A stretch of 64,000 nucleotides of DNA from Scolanthus callimorphus (Eukaryota; Cnidaria; Anthozoa; Actiniaria; Edwardsiidae): positions 30,025,404-30,089,403 of the forward strand of contig CM066916.1 of assembly GCA_033964015.1 (NCBI GenBank), read 5' to 3'. The translations under genes were made by a program, and so were the position numbers. The notes beneath the pieces are model-generated. The model made no database searches. It was not told where the DNA came from and saw only the letters and a list, made by a program, of their open reading frames with translations. Positions 1 through 15,100 of the stretch are shown piece after piece (within the stretch, counting starts at the first letter, position 1; every line of letters begins with the position of its first letter).

Positions 1-75
1 GCCGGGCTGGACGACTTCGAAATTGGCGCGCAAATAGTAAGAAGTTTGATACTTGCGAGCGACCATCTGACTTAC

Positions 76-144
76 AAGTGCTGTAGTTTTGGTAAAGACT
101 GTAAACCATACGGGACAGCCGTCAGCCGATTGTAGTCTAAAAAC
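76..144 (-). CDS. LRR gene exon 6: one 23-residue LRR
   Basis: Sixty-nine bases between TTGCAG and GTAAGT, phase 2. Reads FLDYNRLTAVPYGLQSLP then KLQHL. The gene continues past the left edge. Confidence 0.87.
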
Positions 145-3100
145 CTGCAACGCAGAGAAGAACTCGATTATTTCTTCAATGAGTGATACTCAGTACTCAA
201 AACGAAACACGGTGTAGTTCACACTGAGCACCATATGTTTTAGCCTGAAATTTCAGTCATCCCTTCGCTCTTGATCGTAATTACTGACACGAAATCTGTC
301 AGTAGAATGTGATTGGTTGTTTCCAATAAGCCTTCTCAGTAACACGTGCAGGTGAGCGTTTCCATGACAACGCACGCTCCTCTCGAGTAAAAAGTGTCAT
401 CGAGGCGTGCGTTGTCTTGGAAACTGTGTAAAAAGGGATGGCTGAAATTCAGGCTACATATGTTTTGGAACAGGTAAACTGCCACCACTAACGTTTCCAT
501 GACAACGCACGCTCCTCTCGAGTAAAAAGTGCCATCGAGGCGTGCGTTGTCTTGGAAACTGTGTAAAAAGGGACGGATGAATTTCAGGCTACATATGTTT
601 TGGAACAGGTAAACTGCGACCACTGAGGTCAGAGGACTGTTGAGAAATCTCATAATTACATTTATAACCTTACAACAGTTTCGAACACACCTCTACAACT
701 AGACCTAAACGGACAAGGGAACAAATTTCGGAGACCTCATTTGCGGTGGCGCGACTAAAGCTCTAATTATTTTTGTTTTGAAATGTTTTTTTTCTTTTTT
801 GCAATCACGGTCGTTTCAGTTTAAGCCGTGAAATAAAATGGTTTCGCAGATACCCACAGCGCCTCCCAAAAATGCAAATTTGAGTAAATATGTAAATGGA
901 AGAGCTTATAGAACTATGTTTCGGAGATTATTTAACCGTTATTGATGAAAGGTGGGACGGATTTGTCCAAAAAAAGGCCGGCCGAGGATAATGGGACATA
1001 TTTACTGTATGGTGCAAAACGTCTTAGAAGTGTGCATGTTAGAAGAAAAAAAAAAAGCAGAAAGCGATCAAAGAAGCTGCACACTAAAAATTAAAATAAA
1101 AAGCACACTACACCACCAAGCGACAAACAGTCGACAAACAGCTTTTCTTGCATTGTCTGTAACGTATATTAAATAGAGGATGTAATAGAAATGTCTGATA
1201 TCGCTTCATTTTTTTCCTCGGCCAAAGGGCCTGGATCGAGAATTTAAAAATACCACAGGCAGCCCGCGCGGATTAAAGAAAAACGTAAAAGTGAAAGTCC
1301 TTCCAGATGTTAGTAGAAAACTTTAAATCGGGTTACCCAACCCCCACGATGTGTATTGACACTGAGTGTGTTTTGAATTGAAGCGGCCTTGCGCATGCGT
1401 ATAAAGAACGGAGAACAACTTACAAGTACAGCACATTGGGTATTCTTGCTAAGCACCGACGGCGAAGGCTGCTAATCTTGTTGTTTGACAAAAACCTACG
1501 CAGGGATTGAAAGATGTAAGAGACGAGACGATTTAACAAAACAACCGTGCGAGTAATGGAACATGCATTATTGTGTTATTACGTGCAGCACACGTGCAAC
1601 ATAGCATATACACATGCAGACATGCGCAAACAAAAATAACATGCAACACGTGCCAAACAAATAACATGCTTTACATTGGAAACATAAACTGGTGCGAATC
1701 CCACATCGTTTTATTGATGGCATTCATCAACGCTACAAGACTTTTACTCGTAGTAACGGACTCTCGAAAGGTGTAAAAAATGGTACTTGTTCAGACAAAT
1801 AAGATGAGTATATACAGATCTAAATAAGTGGTGACATCGAAGACGAATGAGAGTGCATTTTAATTGCGTGTTTTTGTAACAAAGTACTTGTAGTTTGTCT
1901 TGTATTTGGGTAGTGGGAAAAATTACAAGGCTTGCATTTACACGTCTTGGGAGACTTCGCGAAAACGTCAAGTAACCGACGCTGCCGTACAGTCAGTTGA
2001 AAAAAAGAAAGAAAAGTCTACTGTGCATCGGCGGCTGCTTCAAATTGATCGCTGTTTATGTACCAAGTGATCAATACTTGTGGGCGTTAACTTCGTTTTG
2101 AGAGCACAAAAACGAACAAAGGATGCTCAAACTGAACGCCCAAAAGTATCGATCACGTGGTACATAAAACAACCTCACGCGATCCATTTGAAGCAGCCGT
2201 CGGCGGGCCGAAAAGCCGAGAGCTTTCGCGGTCCGCTCGGATGCATTGTAACAAACATTGACTTCTAGATTTTGCAGTGTTACAGATAGGTAGTGCCCGC
2301 ACTTTAAACAATTGTTTAGTTATAATAAAAAATTATTTTCATTTCGTTTCTCAAAAAGGCAGGAAATTAGCATTGGTAAAACGGAACATGCATTGATTTC
2401 TTAAAGTTAGTCAGATTTTTTTCTTTACCGTATTGCTGCTTTAGACCTTTTTAGCATGAGAGTAATGTACACAGGGCGTAACCAGGAATTTTGGTGGTGG
2501 TGGTGGTGGGGGGGATAGTGAAAACATGTGACGAAAATTATCAAATTTCTTCCAACAAATACAGTAAATGTATGGGAAAATCTCTCGAGAAAGGGGGGAT
2601 CTAGGCCCCCTGTGCCCCCCTGGCTACGCCCCTGGTATAACAATGCCAAACCACATGCCATTCCATTGGTTTATTTTGGGAGGGAAAAGGGGAAGCAAAC
2701 TTATGCGGGCGTGGGCACACTCTCTGAGGTGAATCCCTTGTCCTTATTTTTCTAGGAGATATGAGAGCATGCGCTGAAAGAAAACACCACAATTTGGTGC
2801 TAGAACCCCGTTCACACGAGACCGGTACAAAACCGGACCGGTACAATTCTGGTACAGTACTGCCTGTTCATACGGTACAAGTACAATTCTGGTACAGTAC
2901 TGCCTGTTCATACGGTACCGGTACAATTCTGGTACAGTACTGCCTGTTCATACGGTACCGGTACACTTTGGCACGTTTACAACAGTGTTCACATGGGACC
3001 GTGGCGGACATAGCCGTGCCAAAATCGGTCCGATACCGCAGGTTCCGTGTGAACGCGCGACAGTACCGTACCAGAATTGTACCGGTCCGGTTTTTCACCG

Positions 3101-6100
3101 GTCTCGTGTGAACGGGGTCTGAATGACCAGATTCTAGCTCAAATTGCTGTAGATGGAAAACGTGCCGTGAAACGACAAAAAGGTTAATATTTTGGTAACC
3201 CTCAATATTATTGGGGTGCCACGACCCCCCCCCCCCCATCGAAATTATTGAAGGAGGTCCCCCTCCCCCCGAAAACCATAACAACAACAGCAATATCAAC
3301 AACAGCAATACAACAACGACAACACTAGAGCAACAGTAACAATAACTGTGCCACTGTTACTGACAACAACAACAACAGATGCTGCTGCCGAAGAAACGAC
3401 AACACTACAGCAACAGGTAGTCAATGACAACGACAATAAGATCAACAGTAACAAAAAAGCAGTATCACTGACTCACAACAACAGATACAAGAGCAACACC
3501 ATCGTTATTAAAACCGATAGCATTAATAACAGAAACGATAGTCCTGCTAGCACGCGTTGTAGGCTTTTTTTAATCGCGAAGTTCGAAGTCGAGGACGCCA
3601 TCTTGGATGTTTGGACGCACCAAAGAAATCAGCGGGCTACAAAAACGATGCCAAAAGCGGTAACAAGAAGCCCTCGCAGCAGCAACAACAACAACAACAA
3701 CAACAACAGTTACAATAGTAACACCGCCGTCACTTAAAACAGCAACAACAACAGGAACGATGCCATAAAGCACCCACAACAATAACAACACCACCAATAA
3801 CAAGAACAACAACAACAACGGCAACATACTTGAAATACATCCAAATATAATATAAAGGTGTAACAGTGAAGAAAATTACATGATGGCATGGTATGTGGCC
3901 GGCTTGAAACAAGTTTCTCCCAAACAAAGAAGGTCTTGTTCATGCATTATACGATTTATTTCACACATAATATAGGTACTTACAGAGATTGTAAGGCCGG
4001 AAGGTCCTGACTTAACCTTGGCCAGTCTTTTAGAAGGTTTTCTTTCAAATCCCTGCAAGTGCACAAGAGCAAAGAAATGACTGTGACTTGGGATCCAACA
4101 CCTTATTCACCAAAAGATAATAAAACGTTAATCATTTTTTTTGTTCCATGAAAATAAGAGGGTCATCCTATGTAATATTACTTTCCACTTTGAAAGTCTC
4201 TGTCTTGTCTTGAGGCAAAACCGTTGAAAAAAAAAATGAAACAATGTAATTTGCAAAGATGCAAAGCGGCATCTCGCGCATGCGTAATGCATACTCACAG
4301 CAATTGTAACCTCCTGAGATTCCGGAATGCATCTGTGTGTATTTGGCTGATATTGTTTCCTTGTAAATATCTACGAAGCGTAATAAAGAAACACTTCAGA
4401 GTTTGGCCTCTTCATTCGACTTTTGCTTCATGGGAAAGATAGGGCTTGGAGGAAACTTCAATCTTTGATGAAACCACAATAGGCTACTCACTCCCGGAAT
4501 ACTCTTGTTAGACTTCGAGGTCCTCAGTGTGAGTGTTAAAATGCTTTGCTTGCGAAAACAGCCAAAAAATTACTGAAAAGTCCTTATTTGCAGCGTTATC
4601 ATGCAACACACAAGGAATTTCTGCAGAAACGGCCATTCATTGGAAAAGCTGAATTTCCCAAGGCACACGAATAGGAAGTGTTCGGATTTCCCATGGCTAT
4701 CCTTGTGAATTCCGAACACTTCGCATTCGTGTGCCTTGGGAAATCCAGCTTTTCCCATGGATGGGTTTCTGCAGAAATTCCCTGTGACAAACAAAACATG
4801 CAGCCTAGGTTGTAGATAATATTGAATATTACATACATTTCTGTACCAGAAATACAATATCATCGTTATGTCAGGACTAGTCAACTGCTTTCTTTTATTA
4901 TTTAAACTTTCAGGGATGGATTTGTTGCACAAATAAAAGTCTACAAATAAATGACATTTCCTCAGATAACCTTGTGACTATTGTTAGTGAATGGCTTATG
5001 GCAGGACGAGGATATAATGAGTAAAAGCTTAAAATTGATTATAATTTGAATCTATGTTCATGTGTTGAACCTGAAAATGAAACGAGTGAGACAGAACAAA
5101 TTGAAGTGAGACAGAAGAAATTGAAATTCAAATGTTCCTAGCTGTACCTAGGAAAAGTTAGGCCTACCCGGTGGGGGGGGGGGGGGGGGGGGGGGACTCA
5201 TATTTTTTGGCCGGGGATGATCGTCAGAAATTTTCAGTTTCACCCCTAAAAGATACCAAACATGGCGGGCCATAGCGGGGCTCAAAAGAATTATTACCCT
5301 AAAAGATACCCTAAAAGATGAGGTCTTATGTGCCAAGTAGGCGCGAAGGACACAGGTAACAGGGGGAAAATACCCATGAAGACATTTCCGTGTTTGTTTC
5401 TAATTTATCGTCTAATCTCTCTTTCTTACACGGTTTTTAGAAGCACCATCATGAGAAAAAGCAATTTGGACACAGTTTCGGCCCTAAAAGATACCAATCT
5501 GCCTAAAATTTATTGAAGATCAAGATCACCCCTAAAAGAGACCAAACCAACGTGATTTTAACCCCTAAAAGATACGACGATCAACCCGAGAGTCCCCCCC
5601 CCCCTCCCGGCCTACGGCAAACGTCGTGCCAGAATCGCGCCGTTCCCATACAAAACAATAGAAAGTTTTCTATTATAAAGTATAATGAAGCGGCATCCTT
5701 TGAAAAAGGAAAGCTTCGACAGAAGAAGAGTGACTGAAGTTGGACGTTTGCCGAGGCCTAGGCTGAGCTATATTCTTGAATTTTCACAAATCTTTTTCAA
5801 CAAATTTAGCTTATAAAATCCCTTTCAACCTTCGTATAAAACGCGGTTCTCATAAAAAATAGTTTAGTAGCTCATTTTCGCTAAGCTCTCTCAGTGAAAC
5901 TTTGGGTTATTTGTGATCAACGTAATTATTGGTGACAGACTTTCCCCCGATTTTTCTCATAGCATGCGGCATTCAAAAATACTTAAAAGGCAAATGAGGA
6001 TGTGCATGAGAATTCGCAACTGAAGTTTAAGGTCAAGTTTCTCTTCATCTGGGCAAATTAGTCCCACTGAGTTAGAAATGTGTTTTTCACGATGATCCGG

Positions 6101-9100
6101 AAACACGACAATGCGAGGAAGTCGCTTTTATTCTTAATTCCCCGCGACCAAGCATGCATTGTTTGAAGCATATTTATTGTTATGGACGATACAGATTTAC
6201 TGAGAAAAAATTAAAATTAAAAATGACCTCAACGTCTTCGCAACCAAGCGAACACTATACAGAAAGCATATGTGAGATAACATAAGTGTTCAATGCCCGG
6301 CGTAAACAACCTTATTTATAGTCATTGGTCAATTAAGGTAATTTTGGGAATTGGAAATTGGACTTTGGATTGGTGGTTACACAACAAAAACCACGGCATT
6401 CTATTACACATTTTCAGTGCTCCGTCCCCAAGAAACTTCCATTGAAGAATACTTTAATCTTAACTTATTTCTAAAGAGAATAGATGCACACTTTTCTTCG
6501 GTCTGGTCGATTGGTTAATAACCAGTGGCAACAAACCGGTTATTTATAAACCGACGTGTCGAAAGAGAATTACACAAATGTGACAACCTTCTCCAAGCTC
6601 AAGTGTTGCACTAAAACTGTGGGAAGCCATTAACTGACAATAACTCGTTAATACAGCAATGAAGTCACGAAAAAATAAAACATTAGAAAAGGTTTTTCCC
6701 ACATTCAAACGGTGTTTTTCGAGTATTACTTTTTTATTTACTTGGAATCAATTTTGCAGTACCCAATAATCACTCTGGCTACTTTCTATGAACATTCATT
6801 TTCTTCTTATATAGCTTCTTTTTGTGCTTTTTAAATTTATAGCATGTTCAGTAGTATATGAAGACCCAAATAGGCCTTATTTTGGGAACAGCCTTTCTTC
6901 ATTTACTCTTTAATGCAATCTAATAGCTTCTCCAAGGGCAAAACAATAAAACCAAATACGACAACGTGAAATATTTGAGGCGTTTCCCCTGCAGGCAAAA
7001 CACGTCAATATAAATAGATTTCTCCTTAAAGGTGGTCCAATCCTGATAAAACAGAGGTCAGCCACTCAATAAAATTAACGTGTTGAAATCTAGATTGGGC
7101 TATTTAAAAAACCCTAGCGTTGTCTCCAATTGCCTATGACCTCAGTCTAGCGTCAAAGTACCTAATTTCCTGACCATGGTATGTATTTCTAATTAGGAGT
7201 GATTTTTCTAAGAATTAAAACGAGTGTTTTCCAAACAGTTTTTCATGCAGCTGTTGTGTTGTCAGAGTGCCTGGCCGTTATATTTTCCTATTTCCGTGTG
7301 CTCAAAACTTTTAAGCAGCCACTCATTGCGTGCCAGAGCTGGTTAAAATCCAGGAATAGTCAACGCAGTGGTTGGCCAATCGGCACGTATTCATAGCGGC
7401 TTAATTTTATGTGTCGGCACGTTTAGAAAAGTCAAAACACGCTAAACACGCTCCCTGTGTATTTAGATGCTGCAGTGTACATAACTTTATTTAGTGCGCC
7501 TATCTAGTCATTTTGACTTTTGCAGAAGAAAAAATAGTTGCAAAAATATTTTTATGTTTTGTTCTTACGAAGCTAATTGTTTCTAATATTTGAAACCAAA
7601 CAAAAAAAAAACTTTCTTCTATACACTGCAAAGATATTTGGAGATTTGCTGAAAATAGCTAAAAACGTATTAGGAGATTTGACTTTGCGCAAATACTTAA
7701 CCAGATAATCCATTCTTTGACAAGAAAGCCTCATAGTTCATTTTTTATCCGAGTGCAAGCCTTCAGCACCTAGAACCGCATCCGTAATTTCTTCAATTGC
7801 AATCTATCGACACTCAATGGGGCTCCCGCAAGCCAAGAATTGAAATGGCTTTTCATCGGGTTTTGAAAACCTAAAAATAACCAAGAAAATCTTTAGAAAA
7901 TTCGCACGATTGTTTCCTCGATGGGTATTTAAAGATTTGATGACAGCACGGTACCATATATTATTCCTTATTTGGAACATCTATGACACTCCGTTCTAGG
8001 TGTGTGATGTCCTCGCGCTACTAGAATTGAAATATTTCTTCTCAACTTCATATAACATACCAGACAATGAAAAGACTAAATAAAACTGTGAAGCAATAAC
8101 TAGGATGGAACATAATAACTTTCGCGCGAAAAGCCCCCCCCCCCCCCCCCCCCCCCCCTCGGATTTATAACGTCAGTCATTGTTTTTCTTTACTTTTTCT
8201 TGAAAGAGCCCAAAACCAGCTACTCCTTTGTTATTGTTTTCAATCGATTTTAGAAGACAAACTACGTGTAGACATCTCGGCAAAATAACCATCTACAAAA
8301 AAAGATTCATTCTTCTACTACCAAGATCTATAATAGTAGAATTCAAAGCTTCAGGAGGCTAAGACAATATCACGAGTCGCGCATTTTTTAAAGTCATTTT
8401 CGGCGGAATCTTGCTCTGCATAACGTAAAACCACGAACCATGCATCATAATGAAGACGCTATTTCTAATATTTTCCTCGAATATGGCAAACCAAACTTAA
8501 CTAAACCACCCAATGGCACTCTGTTTAATACTTTAAGACACAATTTGACATGATTTGCTTCCTTTTAGGCAGGAATTATCATTGCGACTTATGAAGCATG
8601 GTTCATGGTTGCACGAGCAACTTATTTGAAAGAGGTGTATACCTGCATCGTACGATATCTCGTCCTCAATTTCGACAGAGATAGATAGATAGATAATTCG
8701 TTTATTAAATAGTACCTCTCGCAGTGTAGAACACTGAATTATAGGTAATATATGACGACAGTAATTATACATAATTAAGATAATAAGCAAAGTAGCTCGT
8801 AGTGAATTTCCCAAAACGGTCCGTATTTGTACGTTTGATGGTAGTTTTTGTAGTATTTCTCAAGTTGTATGGGTTGTTCTTATATTCCAAGCGGCTTCTA
8901 ACTAAACAGTACAATGGATTCGCTGGTGTTAATGATTCTATGAAATGGCTGCACGCTTCATCGCGCCTATTAGCTAGCGTGGCGATATTGGCGGCAGAGA
9001 GAGCCTCTGAATACGCTAGGTCTGGAAAGACCATGGCCAACGCGCGTTTCTGTACCTTTTCTATAGCATGCGATAGATACTGGGGCAGATTGGCATACGC

Positions 9101-12100
9101 AGGAGTAGCATACTCCAGAAGAGGTCGGATGAGCGTGCAGTACACCTTCACCAAATCTGTTTTCGAGACACCTGAGCGCTTTAGCGTTCTAAGAGCATAC
9201 ATTCTTCGGTTGGCTTTCTTGATTATATAGTCCGTCTGCTCCCCCCAAGACAAGTCGTTTGATATATATATACCCAGGAATTTGAACGACTTGACGCATT
9301 CAATTACTGCACCGCCGATGGAAAGGGGGGGACAGACGAAACTGTTATACTTCAAGAAATCCACCGCCATTGTTTTGCATTTTTCGGATTTAAGCGCATG
9401 TTGTTCCGTGAAGCAAAGCATTGAATATCGTTGACAATACTATCCAATATGGAGGGGGAGTTGCGAGGCACTATCTCCATAACTGTAAGATCGTCTACAT
9501 ATTTTACTCTGGGACCCCACCCCTTTACCAAGTCGTTGACCATAATTGCAAATAAGATGGGGCTGAGCTTGGTCCCTTGAGGGATGCCACCATTGAGGGG
9601 CAAAAGTGGGGATGTTGAAAGCGCGATCTTGATGCACTGGGACCTATCTAGCAGAAATGCAGCGACCCATCTCAGTAAACATGGGTGTACGTTATAGGAC
9701 TTAAGCTTGTTTAGTAAGATGTTATGGTCTATAAGGTCAAAAGCCTTGCGGAAATCTGCGAAAAATAATCTGACCCAGCAGTTGCCGTTGTCAAGTGCCT
9801 CAAGCGTGAGGTGAAGGAGATAGCTAATTGCATGACAGGTTGATTTGCCAGCAACAGCAAACTGCTTTGGGTCGAGATCGCACAGTATATCAGGTAACAT
9901 TCTCACTAGCGTGAATCCTTCCATCAGTTTTGCCGTCTGGCAGGTGAGAGAGACGGGCCGGATGTCATCTTCTATGGTCTTGGCAGGGGTCTGTTTAGGT
10001 AGTGGACGGCCAATCGCACTCTTGAGCAGGGCTGGCAAGTACCCTTCGCGGAGGGACGCGTTGTACATATCGGCGAGGACTGGGGCGAGCTCCGGAGCGA
10101 ATGTCTTGAGCACAACGTTAGGTATTTGGTCGGGACCCATAGATTTTCTTGCCTGGACTGAACGCAGGGCTTTGAGTGCCTCGACCTCAGACACCAACAG
10201 CCAGTCAGGGATGTCAACAACTTCGATGGTGTCAACATCGGCTTGCGAGAGAGGAATAAATGACGACGTGAGTCCAACAAAGAATTCGTTGATTCTATGG
10301 CATAAGGTGTCAATCGTGTCTATGTCATCATTGAGAAGTTGACGGTACCATTCCCCTTCTTTGTGTGACATACCAGAGATGCCTTTGACCTCATTCCACC
10401 AACGTCCGACATGTGTGCTTTTCAGGTTCTTCACTTTAGACTCGTAGTACGCTTTTTTGGCGGACCTGATTGCATTAGCCACCTTATTACGCCACATTTT
10501 AAACGCCGCTGAGTCTTTCCCGAATTTCCGAAGCAACGCTGCCGTTTAGCAATCCACGCTTTTATCCTGGATGAGATCCAGGGCTTGTCAGTGCTACACC
10601 GGCGTGTTGTTTTCAGGGGCAGGTATTTATTGATGGCATCAGATATTGTCCCCTTGAAGACCTGAAATTTATCTTCGCACGAGGGAGCGGAGAGCAGCTC
10701 CTGCCATGAGAACGTTGTAATCCACTGACCGAACTCGCGCAAGCGGCTGGGTCTAGTATCACGCTTGGTAATTGATTCTTTTGTTCGGTTGTTGAAGGCA
10801 TTCTCGCCTGACTGCACAAGGATACAATAATGATCACTGGCCCCTAGCTTGGGGAGTTGACGCGGCTCACTCAGCAGCTTTGGTCGATTTGTCAAGCACC
10901 AGTCAAGTGTCCCTGTGTCACGAGTAAGCACTTTTACAACTTGGGTTAGCCCACTTGCTCGTCTAAGTACTGCTGGGGAGATCTTTGTCGCATTTGGATT
11001 GAAATCTCCGGTGACCATAACCAGGCTGTCCGGGTGCTTTAGCAGGTGTGAATCTACTACCTGCTGAACATGGTCGTACAGGGAGGTATTGTCCTGGGCC
11101 ACGGCGTTTGTAGGGTGATAGACGGCGCCAATAAGGAGGGAAGATATTTCTCTCGGCAAACGCGTGGGCCTGAGTTCGAGCCACATCACTTCGGACAGGG
11201 TACCAGTGGGTTCCAGGTGAGTAAGTCTCTTACTTGGAATATTCGAACGCACATATATTGCTACGCCACCACAGGGACTGCCACGATCTTTGCGAAAGAG
11301 GACAAAACCTTCAATGGCGACGGCAGAGTCCGGGATCTCACTATGGAGCCATGTCTCCGTAATACATGCAACTCCGATTCCATTATGTGCTAGTACACAG
11401 GATAGTTCATCTACCTTGTTCCATAAGCAACGTGAATTGCATATCAACACTGTAGGGATGTGCACCGGCGTTGGTCTGAGAGAATCAGTTCCATTATCAC
11501 TGCCCTCGGATGGGTTGGCTGTGGAGGTGGGTGCCACAGGGAGTCCGGGACCTAACCGATCACTATCACGAAGAGCTGATCGTTTTCGCTTCGATCGAAA
11601 TGATTTTCTGATCCCTAAGTCACCCAGCTTCTGCCAGAGCTCAGCCGGGAGTTGTTGCTTCGGCTGAGTCTTCCTCACGGACTTCAGCATGGCGCTTGAG
11701 TAGCAAAGTCGTCCTGTAACGGGACGGGGTACGATCGGTGATTCAACATGGCGACCACTTCGAGCTGTCGATTGGAAACTTTGATGGCTGTATACCGGCA
11801 GATAGTTGTTAAATTTGTACACCAGGTTGAGAAATACCCCAAGGGGTAAATACTGAACCAAATTGGGCCACATACTACGTATTACAGCGGACACCACGAA
11901 CGTATAGAACTCTACAACACGGAGCTACGAAATATCGTGGCAGCCATTACGACGCCGCTGACCAGATTAAAGATATCATACCATTCTTTCGAAAACACTG
12001 CACTACATTCCCTAAATCAGCCGATGGAAATGGATGCTTTCTTTGACCGGTATGTTGCTATGCTGACAAAATGGCGGCTGACAAAGGCTCTTCAATGCTT

Positions 12101-15100
12101 AGCTTGCTAATACATATCTTAAAAGTATAAATCAATGTAAAAGCCAAACTTTCTGAATAAGGTAGATGTGGTCAGCTTGGTCAGCGTTATGAGCAAATAA
12201 TGGATGCACGCGCACCTTTTAAAAACACTAGAACACTATTTCGTACCCAGAGCTCCCCGGCTCGTCTGAGTGCTCGTGGCCGGGAGGCTCTGGGGATATC
12301 CATTTGAGGGCCTGCGCTGATTTTTAACGTTGGGGCATGCGCAGAAATTTCCTTCCCTCAGCGGCTCTGTATCAGATCTCGCGCATGCGTCAGTGGTTGT
12401 CACTGGTGCCTCCCTCACGAGGAGAAAAGGAGGGAAAAATGTCATTTCTTTTGAGGATTTAGGAATTTTTAATTATTTACGCATTCAGTAGCATTGAATT
12501 TTCAAACTCAGCTTACTCGATATGCTTAACCTAATTTTACAAGGCCTTATTTTAGTGATAAAACAACAAGACAACTATTACTCTACTTGTAGCATCAATT
12601 GCGATAATATCGTTGCAAGTAGACCTGCGTTTCTGATCTGTAAAAGACCGTGAAAGACCACGTATAATTTCTACAGAAAGAATTTGCCACAAAAGATCGA
12701 AAAGATGTTCAAACTTGTCGAAAAACAAACGCTATGGGTTATCATGCCAACTAACCGAGATAGATGATTCGCATGGTTTATCTTATCGAGTGAAATTCAT
12801 TATCATTTTATCTTGCTTGACAATTGTTTTACTTCCATGTGCAAGCATCACTTGAAAAAGAGTTCAATTAAAATAAACAGAGCTACAGGGCAGATTTCAA
12901 TGAGCTGTACTCACTACCAGAAATACTGATAGTGTTTGGGGCCTTTTCATAAACTTTATCACTGCGGCCCGAAGTTACACCTCTTTCGAAAAAGCCAAAC
13001 CGAACATTTTCCTAACAGATCATCCTGATTGGTTATTTTGGTCATTTTTTAACCAATCAGGTGAAGAGCAATGTCCTTACAAACTTTAGATTCAAAATTT
13101 CGAAATTCAATGTGAATGATATTAAGTTTCATTGATCTGCTTTAGGCCAAGTACCGAATGAACTAGTCTGCTAAATCAGATCTAATCTGTTGGGTCTTAT
13201 CCGTTTCAATAGAGTCGCTTTATCTAAATGAGTAAAAACACTCGAATGCTAGAAAGTAATCTTGTCGAAATAAAGTCGAAAACTACTTGATAGGGGCTCA
13301 TCGGTAATCAGTTCATGCACGTGCAAGTGCGTATCAGAGAAGTACTTTGTCCTATTACTGAGAAGACTTTGAATTAAAGGGGCAGTGTCATATTTTTTGG
13401 GTGAATTTAGTGAGCATAAAAATGCATTTCAATAGACCTTCCGAAGTTTTTCTTATCCACAGGAGGCCACGGAGAAACAATCCATCACCATAGCTGGATA
13501 GAGCAGGCAGCCTAAAATTAGTAAAATGGAAAAGTTTGAGAGGAAAATCTTTTGAAATAACGAAGAATGGCAGGGTAAAGTTCGCGATTTTAATACCAGT
13601 TCGTTCGAGAAACGAGAAATCTTGCTTTCGAGGCTTGTCGCAAATCCTAAACTAACGTACATAAAATTCGAAAAATTTGCCAGGCTATTTCTTCGCTATG
13701 TCAAAAGATTCCCCCCTGAAACTTTCCAATTTTACTAATATTAGGCTGCTCTTTCCAGCTATAGTGATGGATGTTTACTCCGTGGCCTCCTGTGGAAATA
13801 AGAAAAACTTCGGAAAGATCCATTTACAAGAAGTAAGCAAACATTTTCGTCTGGGCTTTTCTATTCAATCTTAGTGCACTCGAATGGCTTTCTGCCGCGA
13901 CGAGAACCCAGTTGATTGCACGAGGCAAAACAGGGCAAGGACCTGATTGGTTTAGATTGTTTGACTGGCGGAATCAAACCAAGCTGAAAATTCACAGCGT
14001 TATTAAAATCCCTACGGGCCTTTTATACTGGAAATAAAGACAATATAGCAGGGGATCCATTGTTTTACACACCCACGACAACCCCGTCTTTCGAAAACCA
14101 AATAATCCGGCTTGAACAAAACAGGAACTCGGATATGCATTTATAACTGCATGCAGCAAGGATAAACCCAGAGAAAAGGAAATTCCCTCTTGTCGTATCC
14201 GATGAAAGAAAAGCTAAATTTATACAGTATTCAGGAGCCATAGTTTCAAACCGCAAAATTCCGAACTAAAATGTGGCTGAAAGGAATGCAATGAGTCCGA
14301 TAAAAACAAACGTAGGACGCCAGGATTTCCGGTGAAAGAGTATATCCGATCTATAATGGGAATGAGAAAAACACTCCTTTACACCAGGAAAGAGTTTTAA
14401 GTCAAAACGTCTTTGTCAAAACGTCCTGGGGCCGGTTCCTGAAAGGTTGGATAAAGTTATCCACGGATAAAAGTTATCTGTTGCATAGGTTTTGTTCAGG
14501 ATTTATCCGTTGGATAAGCGTTTATCCACCGATAACTCTTAACTGGCCTTCTAGGAACCGGCCCCTGAAGTGATAATGTCACAAAAAAAAACAAATTTTC
14601 GAATTAGCGATATTTGTCCCTTGTTGTAGAAAGGGCATATCGAATGAAATCTACATACCAAAAATGAGGCAAATCGGTTGCAACGCGATCGAGCTATGGC
14701 CCGCTGAATACATAATTTTCTTTAACAAATCACTGTATTTTGGTTCAGTTCATAAAGTTTTGAACTGTGTCTAAACTACAATGATTCTTTAAAGAAAATA
14801 ATGTATTCAGCGGGCCATATGATACTTCTTTGTATGATACTTCTTTGTTTTGAGATGCGCGGAACAGCTGCGCAGTTGCGTGACTTGCTCCCTTTAAGTT
14901 GGATGGGTCTGTTTTGTTTTGCCATCATTTAATTTTTCTACTCCCCCACCACCTCCGACTTAATAATGACCGGTCCCTAATTGCTCTTATCTTCTAAACT
15001 TCTTCAAATCTTCTCTGATCCTCCGACATTTTAGACCCACGACTATTTAAAATCCATTTGTACGTAATTTATCTTTGGACATCGGTTTAAAGATCAGGAA

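Noticed and set aside
2425..2846. Short frames with GRSQGGTGGLDPPF and similar, also near 28853-29041
   Set aside because: They look like fragments of dispersed repeats (with adjacent G/C tracts), with no conserved domain.
3348..3943. Asn/Gln/Thr-rich and Val/Leu/Cys-rich frames
   Set aside because: Products of (CAA)n simple sequence read on each strand.
8802..11667. Plus-strand frames over the retroelement
   Set aside because: Antisense shadows of the minus-strand endonuclease-RT sequence.
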